52,746 nt of DNA, taken from assembly GCA_002384685.1 (NCBI GenBank), contig DGAZ01000031.1:1-52746 (forward strand), given 5' to 3'. Origin of the DNA: Methylophilales bacterium UBA4017. Its GTDB lineage: Bacteria; Pseudomonadota; Gammaproteobacteria; Burkholderiales; Methylophilaceae. The position numbers and the translations under genes are program-made. Positions 18,074 to 26,953 of the stretch are shown piece by piece. Every line of letters starts with the position of its first letter. Within the stretch, counting starts at the first letter, position 1. A model generated the notes under the pieces. That model saw nothing but the letters and a program-made list of their open reading frames with translations. It was not told where the DNA came from and ran no database searches.

Positions 18074-20641
18074 ATGAGCCAATTCGCAAAAGAAACAATC
18101 CCAGTAAGCCTAGAAGTTGAAATGAAGAAGTCCTATTTGGACTACGCAATGAGCGTAATTGTAGGGCGTGCATTACCAGATGTTAGAGATGGGCTTAAGC
18201 CTGTTCACAGAAGAGTTTTGTATGCTATGCATGAATTAAGTAACAACTTTAATAGGCCATACAAAAAATCAGCTCGAATTGTCGGTGATGTTATAGGTAA
18301 GTACCATCCTCATGGAGATACTGCAGTTTATGACACTATTGTAAGGATGGCACAAGACTTTAGCTTGCGATATATGCTGGTTGATGGCCAAGGAAACTTT
18401 GGTTCAGTAGATGGCGATAACGCTGCAGCAATGCGTTATACCGAGATTAGGATGTCCAAGATTTCTCATGAAATGCTTGCGGATATTGATAAGGAAACTG
18501 TTGATTTCGGACCAAATTACGATGGTTCTGAACATGAGCCATTAATAATGCCGACCCGCATACCAAACCTCCTAATAAATGGAAGCTCTGGCATTGCCGT
18601 GGGGATGGCTACAAATTTTCCTCCACATAATTTAACTGAAGTTATTAACGGCTTGTTAGCATTACTTCAAAATGCTGAAACATCCATTGATGAATTAATG
18701 GAGTTTATTCCAGGACCTGACTTCCCAACATCGGGAATAATTCACGGCATATCCGGCGTAAGGGATGGCTACAGAACTGGCAGAGGAAGGGTGGTAATGC
18801 GCGGGAAAACGCATGTTGAGCCATTAGAGAAAGGAAATAGAGAGGCTATTATTGTTGATGAGTTGCCGTACCAGGTAAATAAAAAAACATTTATTGAGAA
18901 AATTGCTGAGCTAGTAGGTGACAAAAAAATTGAAGGTATTTCAGATTTACGTGATGAGTCTGATAAGTCGGGAATGAGAGTTGTCATTGAGTTAAAGAAA
19001 GGCGAGATTCCTGACGTTGTATTAAATAATTTATACAAGCAAACTCAGTTGCAAGATAATTTTGGCATGAATATGGTTGCTCTAATTGATGGCCAACCCA
19101 AATTATTAAATTTAAAAGAAATACTTAATGCATTTTTAAAGCATCGCAGAGAAGTCATCACAAGACGAACTGTTTATGAGCTTAAGAAAGCGAGAGAAAG
19201 GGGACATATTCTTGAGGGGCTTGCAGTAGCTCTGGCTAATGTCGATGAAATGATAAAAATTATTAAGTCGGCACCAACCCCACCCGATGCCAAAAAAGAA
19301 TTGATGGAAAAGTCATGGAAATCTGATGTTGTTTCGTTGATGCTTCAGAAGTCATCCGAAGATCTTTCAAAGCCTGATGGTTTATCCGATTTATTTGGAC
19401 TTAAAGATGGCGGCTACAAACTATCAGATGTTCAGGCACAAGAAATTCTGCAGCTCAGACTGCAAAGACTTACAGGACTTGAGCAGGAAAAGATTGTTAC
19501 CGAATACCATGCAATCATGGATACCATTATCGATTTATTAGACATTCTCAATAACTCTGAAAGAGTAACCTTAATTATCTCTGATGAACTTAAGGAAATC
19601 AGGACTCAGTATGGTGATGACAGGCGAAGTAAAATTGTTACCGATGCTTATGATTTATCTATAGAAGATTTAATAGCGCCTCAGGATATGGTCGTAACTT
19701 TATCCAACTCGGGCTATATCAAAGCCCAGGTTCTTGATGACTACCGTGCACAAAAAAGAGGTGGTCGTGGAAAACAAGCAATGGGTACAAAAGAGGATGA
19801 TTTTATTGAGCAAATGTTTGTAGCTAATTCTCATGACAATATTCTTTGTTTTTCCAGTAGAGGCCAGGTTTATTGGCTTAAGGTATACGAGGTACCTCAA
19901 GGAAGCCGTGTAAGTAGAGGTAAGCCAATAGTGAATTTATTCCCCTTAATGCCTGGTGAAAAAATTAATGCTATTTTGGCAGTTAAGGATTTTGTCGACG
20001 ATGAATTTATTTTTATGGCTACCGCAAAAGGAACAGTCAAGAAAACGCCGTTATCCGATTTTTCTAATCCTAGAAAGTCAGGAATTATAGCCATTAAGCT
20101 TGCTAATGGTGATTACCTTGTTGGAGCTGGTGTCACCAACGGTGAACAGGACATTATATTAATTTCTAGCGGTGGTAAAGCGGTATGGTTTGATGAGCAC
20201 GATGTAAGGAGTATGGGCCGTAATGCCGCAGGCGTAAGAGGCATGAAACTTCCAGCAACCGAACAAGTGCTGTCATTACTGATTGCTTCATCTGATCAGG
20301 AATCAGTTTTGGTGGCGACAGAAAATGGTTATGGAAAACGAACCGTACTTTCCGAGTTTAGAAAGTCAGGAAGAGGCACCCAAGGGGTAAAAGCTATTCA
20401 GGTTAGTGATAGAAATGGGATAGTTGTTGCAGCCAAGTTGGTAGGTGACCATGATGAAATAATGCTTATTACCACAGGTGGCGTATTAATCAGAACCCGG
20501 GTAAGCGAGATCAGGGAGCTAGGAAGAGCTACTCAAGGCGTTACGCTTATAAACTTATCTGATGGAGAAAAGTTATCAGGCATAGAAAAAATAGTTGAAT
20601 CTGACCACATAGACGATGGCCAGGATGATTTGCCAATATAA
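18074..20641 (+). CDS. gyrA: DNA gyrase subunit A
   Basis: Breaks and rejoins DNA in the A2B2 gyrase that introduces negative supercoils. The active tyrosine is Tyr122 in AAMRYTEIRM. The GyrA box RGGRGK of the DNA-wrapping C-terminal domain follows at about residue 561, then beta-pinwheel repeats. 855 residues, normal. In the quinolone-determining segment the position matching E. coli Ser83 is Thr83 and Asp87 is kept (HGDTAVYD). An AGAGAAA site precedes the ATG. Its 3' end overlaps serC. Confidence 0.98.
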   Translation: MSQFAKETIPVSLEVEMKKSYLDYAMSVIVGRALPDVRDGLKPVHRRVLYAMHELSNNFNRPYKKSARIVGDVIGKYHPHGDTAVYDTIVRMAQDFSLRYMLVDGQGNFGSVDGDNAAAMRYTEIRMSKISHEMLADIDKETVDFGPNYDGSEHEPLIMPTRIPNLLINGSSGIAVGMATNFPPHNLTEVINGLLALLQNAETSIDELMEFIPGPDFPTSGIIHGISGVRDGYRTGRGRVVMRGKTHVEPLEKGNREAIIVDELPYQVNKKTFIEKIAELVGDKKIEGISDLRDESDKSGMRVVIELKKGEIPDVVLNNLYKQTQLQDNFGMNMVALIDGQPKLLNLKEILNAFLKHRREVITRRTVYELKKARERGHILEGLAVALANVDEMIKIIKSAPTPPDAKKELMEKSWKSDVVSLMLQKSSEDLSKPDGLSDLFGLKDGGYKLSDVQAQEILQLRLQRLTGLEQEKIVTEYHAIMDTIIDLLDILNNSERVTLIISDELKEIRTQYGDDRRSKIVTDAYDLSIEDLIAPQDMVVTLSNSGYIKAQVLDDYRAQKRGGRGKQAMGTKEDDFIEQMFVANSHDNILCFSSRGQVYWLKVYEVPQGSRVSRGKPIVNLFPLMPGEKINAILAVKDFVDDEFIFMATAKGTVKKTPLSDFSNPRKSGIIAIKLANGDYLVGAGVTNGEQDIILISSGGKAVWFDEHDVRSMGRNAAGVRGMKLPATEQVLSLLIASSDQESVLVATENGYGKRTVLSEFRKSGRGTQGVKAIQVSDRNGIVVAAKLVGDHDEIMLITTGGVLIRTRVSEIRELGRATQGVTLINLSDGEKLSGIEKIVESDHIDDGQDDLPI

Positions 20642-21704
20642 TTTTTCTGCAGGACCCTCAATGATTCCCAGGGCTGTTCTTGCCCAGGCTCAAAAAGAGC
20701 TGCTCGACTGGAATAGCACAGGAATGTCAGTGATGGAGATGTCTCACAGAAGTAAACAGTACCTTCCTATCATAGAAGATGCGGAAGCCAACCTAAGAGC
20801 GCTGTTAAACATTCCAAACAATTACAAAGTATTGTTTCTTCAAGGGGGCGCAATAACTCAAAACTATATGGTTCCTATGAATCTCCTTGCGGGTCGATCT
20901 GCTTCTTATGTCGCATCCGGATATTGGTCAAAAAGAACCTATAGCGATGCTCAAGCCTTTAATAACATGAATATGGCAGCGTCATCAGAATCTATTAATT
21001 ACACCAAGGCTCCAAATTTTAATTCATGGAATTATTCAAAAAATGATGCGTATATTCACTTTTGTTTGAACGAAACCATTCATGGTGTAGAGTATTTTGA
21101 TGACCCAAAAATAACTGACGTACCTCTGGTATGTGATATGTCGTCAAATATATTATCCAGAGGAATTAATGTAAGCAATTATGGTGTTATTTATGCCGGA
21201 GCGCAAAAAAATATTGGACCTGCAGGGCTTACGCTAGTAATTGTAAGAGACGATTTATTGAATTATGCAGAGAAAAAAACACCGACAACCTTTTCATGGA
21301 AAATTCAGTCAGACAATAATTCAATGATTAACACACCCTCTACATTTTCAATATACATAGCTGGTTTAGTATTTAAATGGCTTAATGAAATGGGGGGATT
21401 AAAAGAGGTAGAAAAATTAAACAAAGAGAAGGCGGAGTCCTTATATAGCTTTATAGATCAATCCGAATTCTATTATAATGACATTGATCTATCTAATCGC
21501 TCAAGAATGAATGTGCCATTTAGGATAAGAGACGATACATTAACTATGAGTTTTGTCGAAGCAGCAGAAAAAAAAGGGCTTTATCAGCTCAAGGGACACA
21601 GGTTAGTTGGTGGCTTAAGGGCATCAATTTATAATGCAATGCCAATAGAGGGTATTCATGCACTAATAAAATTTATGAAAGATTTTGAAAAAAATAACAC
21701 ATGA
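20616..21704 (+). CDS. serC: Phosphoserine aminotransferase
   Basis: Transaminates 3-phosphohydroxypyruvate to phosphoserine and also serves vitamin B6 synthesis in many bacteria. It has the N-terminal YNFSAGPSMIP motif and the PLP lysine in GAQKNIGPAG. The start is ambiguous: ATG at 20616 gives 362 residues and ATG at 20625 gives 359; both lie within the last codons of gyrA, and neither has a clear ribosome site, so coupling to gyrA translation is likely. gyrA-serC-pheA-hisC is the common betaproteobacterial order. Confidence 0.95.
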   Translation: MARMICQYNFSAGPSMIPRAVLAQAQKELLDWNSTGMSVMEMSHRSKQYLPIIEDAEANLRALLNIPNNYKVLFLQGGAITQNYMVPMNLLAGRSASYVASGYWSKRTYSDAQAFNNMNMAASSESINYTKAPNFNSWNYSKNDAYIHFCLNETIHGVEYFDDPKITDVPLVCDMSSNILSRGINVSNYGVIYAGAQKNIGPAGLTLVIVRDDLLNYAEKKTPTTFSWKIQSDNNSMINTPSTFSIYIAGLVFKWLNEMGGLKEVEKLNKEKAESLYSFIDQSEFYYNDIDLSNRSRMNVPFRIRDDTLTMSFVEAAEKKGLYQLKGHRLVGGLRASIYNAMPIEGIHALIKFMKDFEKNNT

Positions 21705-22762
21705 AAAAAGGGTTAATAAAATTTAGGAAAGAAATTGATCTGATCGATAGGGAAATTATTGACCTAATTTCTCGAAGGGGGTCATTGGCTAAAGAGGTTG
21801 GTTCATTGAAAAATGATGGTGTTATCTATAAGCCTGAAAGAGAAGCTCAAATATTAGCATCGCTAAAAAAATATAACAAAGGTCCGCTCCAACCTGAGAG
21901 TATCGTAAATATATTTAAGGCTATCATTTCGAATTGTAGGGCATTAGAGAAAAAATTGAGCATTTCATTTTTAGGACCTTTAGGGACTTTTAGTGAAGAG
22001 GCAACTAAACAGCACTTCGGTGAAAATATTGATGGACTGCCGGTTAATAGTATCGATGAGGTTTTTAATCATGTGCAGTCCGATGCAACTCACTATGGTG
22101 TGGTTCCAGTGGAGAATTCAACTGAGGGTGCGGTTAGTCGAACGCTAGATTTATTGTTATTAAAAGATTTAAAAATTTGCGGTGAGATAACGCTACCTGT
22201 TCATCATTGCCTAATATCAAAAGCTAAAACCAGCAAAAACATAAAAACAATTTATGCCCATGGACAGTCTCTTGCACAATGCCATGACTGGCTGATCAGC
22301 AATATGATTCATGTTGAAAAAATTGCGGTTACCAGCAATGCTGAGGGTGCTAGGCTAGCTTCAAAAGATATTAATGCAGCTGCAATTGCCAGTAGCCAAG
22401 CTGCAAAACTCTATAAGCTTAATATGCTCTGGGAAAATATAGAGGATGAGGCAAAAAACTCCACAAGGTTTCTAGTGGTATCAAAAGACAATGTATCAAG
22501 AAGCGGCAATGATAAAACATCCATTATTGTTGCAACTAAAAATAGACCGGGAGCGATAGCTGATCTTGTGGCTCCATTTTCGAAAAATAAGGTTAGCATG
22601 ACCAAACTTGAGTCAAGGCCTTCAAAAATTGGTATGTGGGAGTATGTTTTTTTTATTGATGTTGAAGGGCACCAGTCTGATAAGAATGTGAGTATCTCAC
22701 TTCAGCAAGTAGAAAAAAATGCATCCTTTATGAAAATCTTAGGTTCTTATCCTGCTAGCTAG
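21701..22762 (+). CDS. pheA: Bifunctional chorismate mutase/prephenate dehydratase
   Basis: Converts chorismate to prephenate and on to phenylpyruvate. The N-terminal AroQ chorismate mutase domain covers about residues 1-85 (RKEIDLIDREIIDLISRR), the prephenate dehydratase domain about 88-265 (FLGPLGTFSEEA, VPVENSTEGAV, NSTRFLVV) and an ACT regulatory domain the remainder (TSIIVATKNRPGAIADL, ESRPSK), through which phenylalanine usually inhibits. 353 residues. The ATG overlaps the serC stop (ATGA). Confidence 0.96.
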   Translation: MKKGLIKFRKEIDLIDREIIDLISRRGSLAKEVGSLKNDGVIYKPEREAQILASLKKYNKGPLQPESIVNIFKAIISNCRALEKKLSISFLGPLGTFSEEATKQHFGENIDGLPVNSIDEVFNHVQSDATHYGVVPVENSTEGAVSRTLDLLLLKDLKICGEITLPVHHCLISKAKTSKNIKTIYAHGQSLAQCHDWLISNMIHVEKIAVTSNAEGARLASKDINAAAIASSQAAKLYKLNMLWENIEDEAKNSTRFLVVSKDNVSRSGNDKTSIIVATKNRPGAIADLVAPFSKNKVSMTKLESRPSKIGMWEYVFFIDVEGHQSDKNVSISLQQVEKNASFMKILGSYPAS

Positions 22763-22766
22763 CTCC

Positions 22767-23870
22767 ATGAACCCTATTAAAGTTCCAAGTTACATACAAA
22801 ATATTGACCCTTATCAGGGCGGTCTTCCAATAAAAGAGGTGGCTAGGAAATTAAATCTTTCTGAAAATAATATTGTTAAACTAGCCTCCAACGAAAATCC
22901 CCTTGGTATGAGTCCATTAGCAAAGAAAGCAATTGAAGAATCTTTAGGTGAGGTTAAGAGATATCCTGACGGTAATGGATTTTATTTAAAGGACGTCATA
23001 AGCCAAAAACATAATCTCGATCCGGCCCAGATAATTCTTGGGAACGGATCAAATGATATCCTTGAGTTGGTTGCTAGAACATTTTTATCATTAGATGACG
23101 AAGCTATATATTCTGAGCATGCATTTGCTGTTTACCCTCTAGTAGTAAAGTCTGTAGGGGCGATAGGGCTTGAAATACCAGCCAAGAATTACAAACATGA
23201 TCTGGACGGATTCCAAAAGGCGATTACTAAAAAGACCAAGGTAATATTTATCGCTAACCCCAATAATCCTACCGGCACATTAATAGCCAAAAAAGCACTA
23301 AAAGAATTTTTAGATGCTGTTCCTCCTAATATTGTTGTGGTTCTTGATGAGGCCTATGATGAGTACTTAAGCGAAGATAATAAGTCTGTTGCTTTTAGCT
23401 GGCTTGAAGCACATAAAAATCTCATTATTTCACGAAGTTTTTCAAAAGCTTATGGCCTAGCAGGTTTGAGAGTCGGCTTTGGTGCAGGATCTCATTTTTT
23501 GATTGAGGTTATGAATAGGATTCGCCAACCATTTAATGTTAATTTTCTTGCGCAGCAGGCAGCTATTGCCTCACTTCAGGACGATGACTTTATTTTGCTT
23601 AGTAGAAAAATAAATGATGAGGGTATGAAACAGATTACCTCAGCATTTAATCGTATGGGATTTGAATACATTCCATCTTTTGGAAATTTCGTTAGCTTTA
23701 AATTACAAGACGAGACTCATGCAATGCTGTATTATCAGCATTTATTAAAAAACGGAATCATTCTCAGACCTATAGCTAATTATAAATTACCCGAATTTTT
23801 GCGTGTAAGTATTGGCTTAAAAGAAGAAAATGACCAATTTATAAAATTTTTATCAAACTGTAAGTTATAG
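22767..23870 (+). CDS. hisC: Histidinol-phosphate/aromatic aminotransferase
   Basis: Fold-type I PLP aminotransferase of the HisC family: ASNENPLGMSP near residue 40, NPNNPTGT, and PLP lysine in SRSFSKAYGLAGLRVGFG. 367 residues. Placed after pheA and before a DAHP synthase gene, so besides histidinol phosphate it may well serve the last step of phenylalanine or tyrosine synthesis, as proposed for hisC copies in this position. No other his genes are in the window. Confidence 0.92.
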   Translation: MNPIKVPSYIQNIDPYQGGLPIKEVARKLNLSENNIVKLASNENPLGMSPLAKKAIEESLGEVKRYPDGNGFYLKDVISQKHNLDPAQIILGNGSNDILELVARTFLSLDDEAIYSEHAFAVYPLVVKSVGAIGLEIPAKNYKHDLDGFQKAITKKTKVIFIANPNNPTGTLIAKKALKEFLDAVPPNIVVVLDEAYDEYLSEDNKSVAFSWLEAHKNLIISRSFSKAYGLAGLRVGFGAGSHFLIEVMNRIRQPFNVNFLAQQAAIASLQDDDFILLSRKINDEGMKQITSAFNRMGFEYIPSFGNFVSFKLQDETHAMLYYQHLLKNGIILRPIANYKLPEFLRVSIGLKEENDQFIKFLSNCKL

Positions 23871-23877
23871 GATTGCT

Positions 23878-24900
23878 ATGATTATTGTGATGAGTAATGC
23901 GGCCACCGAAGATCAGATAGAAGGTGTCCTTAAAAAAATTAAAGACAAGGGTTTAGAAGGTAGCGTATCTAAGGGAACGGAGAAAACCGTTATTGGTGCT
24001 ATTGGGGATGAAAGGCTTTTAGATCAAGAGCTTCTAGAATCCTTACCTGGTGTCGAGCAAGCAATGCACATTGTTAAGCCATATAAAATTGTTTCAAGGG
24101 AATGGCGCGAAGACGATACTGTCATCGATATTTCTGGACACCCTATTGGTGGCAACCACATTCAAATCATCTCTGGCCCATGCTCTGTTGAAACTCCAGA
24201 TCAAATGGAAAAATCAGCTAAAGCGGTTAAAAATGCTGGCGTAAAACTTATGCGGGGCGGTGCATTTAAACCAAGAACAAGTCCTTACAGCTTTCAAGGT
24301 ACAGGCTTTGACGGCCTTGATATGTTCAGAAAAGCTGCGGACAAAGAAGGACTTCCAATAGTAACTGAGTTGCTCGATGTTCGTCATTTAGATAAATTTT
24401 TAGAGCAAAAAGTGGATGTAATTCAAATTGGTACTAGAAGTATGCAAAATTTTGAGTTGCTTAGGGAAGTTGGAAAGTTAAAGGTCCCAGTAATATTAAA
24501 GAGAGGAATGTCGGCGACAATTTCTGAATGGTTAATGGCGGCTGAGTATATCGCTGCTGGCGGTAATCATAATATTATATTTTGTGAAAGAGGTATTCGG
24601 ACATTTGAAACCTACTACCGGAATGTTCTTGATGTCACAGCTATCCCGGTACTAAAAAAAGAGACTCATTTACCAGTGATTATTGACCCTTCGCACTCTG
24701 GCGGTAAAGCCTGGATGGTAGCCGCTTTATCTAGAGCTGGAATTGCGGCGGGTGCCGATGGATTACTAGTTGAGATGCACCCAAACCCATGTGACGCATG
24801 GTGCGATGCAGACCAGGCAATTAATCCGGAAGAATTAAAGTCATTGATGACCGAACTAACGGCTATAGCTAAAATTCTTGGTAGAACTATTTCGATCTAA
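23878..24900 (+). CDS. aroF: 3-Deoxy-7-phosphoheptulonate synthase, type I-beta
   Basis: Condenses phosphoenolpyruvate and erythrose 4-phosphate, the entry to the shikimate pathway. The N-terminal ferredoxin-like domain (about residues 1-70, MIIVMSNAATEDQIEGV) is the regulatory add-on seen in Thermotoga-like I-beta enzymes and differs from E. coli AroF/G/H. The catalytic barrel carries ISGPCSVE, RGGAFKPRTSPYSFQG, and PSHSGGK. 340 residues. It follows hisC by 7 bases, in the place where tyrA is commonly found. The symbol follows common usage for this type. Confidence 0.92.
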   Translation: MIIVMSNAATEDQIEGVLKKIKDKGLEGSVSKGTEKTVIGAIGDERLLDQELLESLPGVEQAMHIVKPYKIVSREWREDDTVIDISGHPIGGNHIQIISGPCSVETPDQMEKSAKAVKNAGVKLMRGGAFKPRTSPYSFQGTGFDGLDMFRKAADKEGLPIVTELLDVRHLDKFLEQKVDVIQIGTRSMQNFELLREVGKLKVPVILKRGMSATISEWLMAAEYIAAGGNHNIIFCERGIRTFETYYRNVLDVTAIPVLKKETHLPVIIDPSHSGGKAWMVAALSRAGIAAGADGLLVEMHPNPCDAWCDADQAINPEELKSLMTELTAIAKILGRTISI

Positions 24901-24926
24901 CTCATGGATTTCATGAGTTTGCTTTA
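24899..24926 (+). terminator. Possible terminator after aroF
   Basis: A perfect 8-bp stem AACTCATG/CATGAGTT with a 5-base loop begins in the aroF stop codon and is followed by a broken T-run (TTGCTTT). It plausibly separates the aromatic operon from pqqBCDE. The weak T tract limits confidence. Confidence 0.45.
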
Positions 24927-24999
24927 GATATTTTCCCCTGTCAGGTTTACTCAATCTAATTCAATATTCAGCATTAATATTATTTATGATTGGAATGGT

Positions 25000-25914
25000 A
25001 TGCAAATAAGAGTATTAGGTTCCGGTGCTGGTGGAGGATTCCCCCAGTGGAACTGTAACTGTCAGAATTGTGCAGGGTTAAGAGCACAAAACCCTAACCT
25101 CAAAGCAAGAACACAATCATCCATCACTGTTAGTTCGAATGGTGAGGACTGGATCTTATTTAATGCCTCTCCAGACATAAGAGCTCAAATCGAATCATTT
25201 CCTCCGCTCCAGCCCGCCAGAAAGATTAGAGACACCGGTATTACGTCGATTGTTATCACTGATGGACAGATTGATCATGCAACAGGTTTGTTGATCTTAA
25301 GAGAACACGATAAACCCTGGGATATTTACTGCACAAAAGCTGTTTATGAGGATATGACTACAGGCTATCCAATTTTTAATATTCTTGAGCACTTTAGGGG
25401 AGTGCATTGGCATGAGGTTTCTACCGAACAAGTGCCTTATACTATTCCTAAAGCGGATAACCTAATATTTACCGCTGTACCACTTAAAAGTGAAGCCCCT
25501 CCATACTCACCACATAGGCACAATACTGTTCCTGGAGACAATGTTGGGTATAAGATAGAGGATACTAAAGCAGGAAAGAATTTATTTTACGCACCAGGAC
25601 TAGGCGTTATTGAAGAGCATGTTTTAGAATATATGGCTAATGCTGATGTCGTATTAATAGATGGTACCGTTTGGACCAACGATGAAATGTCACGACATGG
25701 AATTAATGATAAATTAGCCAGCGAAATGGGGCATCTAGATCAGTCAAGTAAAGGTGGGATTATGGAGACATTAAGCGCTCTAAAAAAACCACGAAAAATT
25801 TTAATTCATATCAATAATACCAACCCAATATTGCGAGAAGACTCAGAAGAAAGAAAAATTCTGAATTCACATAATATTGAGGTGTCCTATGATGGCATGG
25901 ACATAATTCTTTAA
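25000..25914 (+). CDS. pqqB: Pyrroloquinoline quinone biosynthesis protein PqqB
   Basis: Metallo-beta-lactamase-fold protein needed for PQQ synthesis; the family has been linked to oxidation of a tyrosine-derived intermediate. Typical start MQIRVLGSGAGGGFPQWNC with a zinc-type CNCQNC segment, and DGQIDHATGL. 304 residues is normal. It opens the pqq cluster; no pqqA-like peptide gene lies in the 99 bases before it. PQQ is the cofactor of methanol dehydrogenases. Confidence 0.96.
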   Translation: MQIRVLGSGAGGGFPQWNCNCQNCAGLRAQNPNLKARTQSSITVSSNGEDWILFNASPDIRAQIESFPPLQPARKIRDTGITSIVITDGQIDHATGLLILREHDKPWDIYCTKAVYEDMTTGYPIFNILEHFRGVHWHEVSTEQVPYTIPKADNLIFTAVPLKSEAPPYSPHRHNTVPGDNVGYKIEDTKAGKNLFYAPGLGVIEEHVLEYMANADVVLIDGTVWTNDEMSRHGINDKLASEMGHLDQSSKGGIMETLSALKKPRKILIHINNTNPILREDSEERKILNSHNIEVSYDGMDIIL

Positions 25915-25923
25915 GGAAATGAA

Positions 25924-26658
25924 ATGACAAAACCTTGGACAAGAGAAGAGTTTGAAGAACGGCTAAGACAAAAAGGGAAGGGGTACCATATTTACCACCC
26001 TTTTCACGTTATGATGTATGAAGGAAAGCTTTCTAAAGAGCAGCTTCAAAGCTGGGTACTTAACCGATTTTACTATCAAATAAGTATTCCTTTAAAAGAT
26101 GCCGCAATTTTGTCAAATTGCCCAGTCAAAGAAATACGAAAGGAATGGATTGTAAGAATATTGGATCATGATGGTGAAGGTGACGCTGAAGGTGGTATTG
26201 AAGCATGGATTAATTTAGGGAGAGCTGTGGGTTTGTCCCGAGAGGATGTTACCTCATTAAAGCATGTTAGCCCTGGAGTTAAATTTGCGGTAGATGCGTA
26301 CATTAATTTTGCTAAACAAAAAACTTGGCAGGAGTCTGTTTGTTCGTCTCTAACTGAACTGTTTGCTCCTCATATTCATCAACAAAGAATCAGCTCATGG
26401 CCATCCATGTACCCATGGATTAATGAGGATGGCCTTAGTTACTTTAAAAAACGTTTAACCGAGGCTAGACGTGATGTTGAGCATGGTCTGGGTGTTACAT
26501 TAGACTATTTTAGTAAAACGCGAGAAACCCAAGAACAGGCCTTAGAAATACTTCAATTCAAATTGAATGTTTTGTGGGTTATTGCTGATTCTATTATGCT
26601 AGCATCATCAAATATTAAAGTTGAAGACCGCGATTATTTAAGGCAACCAATAAATTAA
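25924..26658 (+). CDS. pqqC: Pyrroloquinoline-quinone synthase PqqC
   Basis: Catalyses the final ring closure and oxidation to PQQ without a metal cofactor. 244 residues; the all-helical TENA/PqqC fold is recognisable from YHIYHPFHVMMYEGKL, WVLNRFYYQISIPLKDA and the C-terminal DVEHGLGVTLDYF. It follows pqqB by 9 bases and its TAA overlaps the pqqD ATG by one base. Confidence 0.97.
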   Translation: MTKPWTREEFEERLRQKGKGYHIYHPFHVMMYEGKLSKEQLQSWVLNRFYYQISIPLKDAAILSNCPVKEIRKEWIVRILDHDGEGDAEGGIEAWINLGRAVGLSREDVTSLKHVSPGVKFAVDAYINFAKQKTWQESVCSSLTELFAPHIHQQRISSWPSMYPWINEDGLSYFKKRLTEARRDVEHGLGVTLDYFSKTRETQEQALEILQFKLNVLWVIADSIMLASSNIKVEDRDYLRQPIN

Positions 26659-26936
26659 TGACAATAGAACACGAAGACATATATAAGATTGCAGATCACC
26701 ATAGATTTCAGTGGGAAAAAGCACAAGATTGCTATGTAATTTTATTCCCAGAGGGTATGGTTAAGCTTAATGGAGGCGCAGGAGAGGTATTAAATTTAGT
26801 AGATGGTGTTGTGCCTGTGGCAACAATTATTAAATTACTAACGCAAAAGTTTCCAGATGCTCCGAATCTTGAAAAAGATATCATCGGAATGATAGAGTTG
26901 GGTTTAGAAAAAACTTGGATACAAAAGATTAACTAA
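26658..26936 (+). CDS. pqqD: PQQ peptide chaperone PqqD
   Basis: Small protein of 92 residues that in the family binds the PqqA precursor peptide and presents it to the radical-SAM enzyme PqqE. Typical features are RFQWEKAQDCYVILFPEGMVKLN and the GAGEVLNLVDG helix. It overlaps pqqC by one base (TAATG) and lies 17 bases before pqqE. Its presence implies that a PqqA substrate must be encoded somewhere. Confidence 0.94.
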   Translation: MTIEHEDIYKIADHHRFQWEKAQDCYVILFPEGMVKLNGGAGEVLNLVDGVVPVATIIKLLTQKFPDAPNLEKDIIGMIELGLEKTWIQKIN

Positions 26937-26953
26937 AGGGTAACAAAAATATT

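Noticed and set aside
24901..24999. Possible pqqA in the gap before pqqB
   Set aside because: Only two short ATG frames exist, giving 7 and 7 residues, with no Glu-x3-Tyr core.
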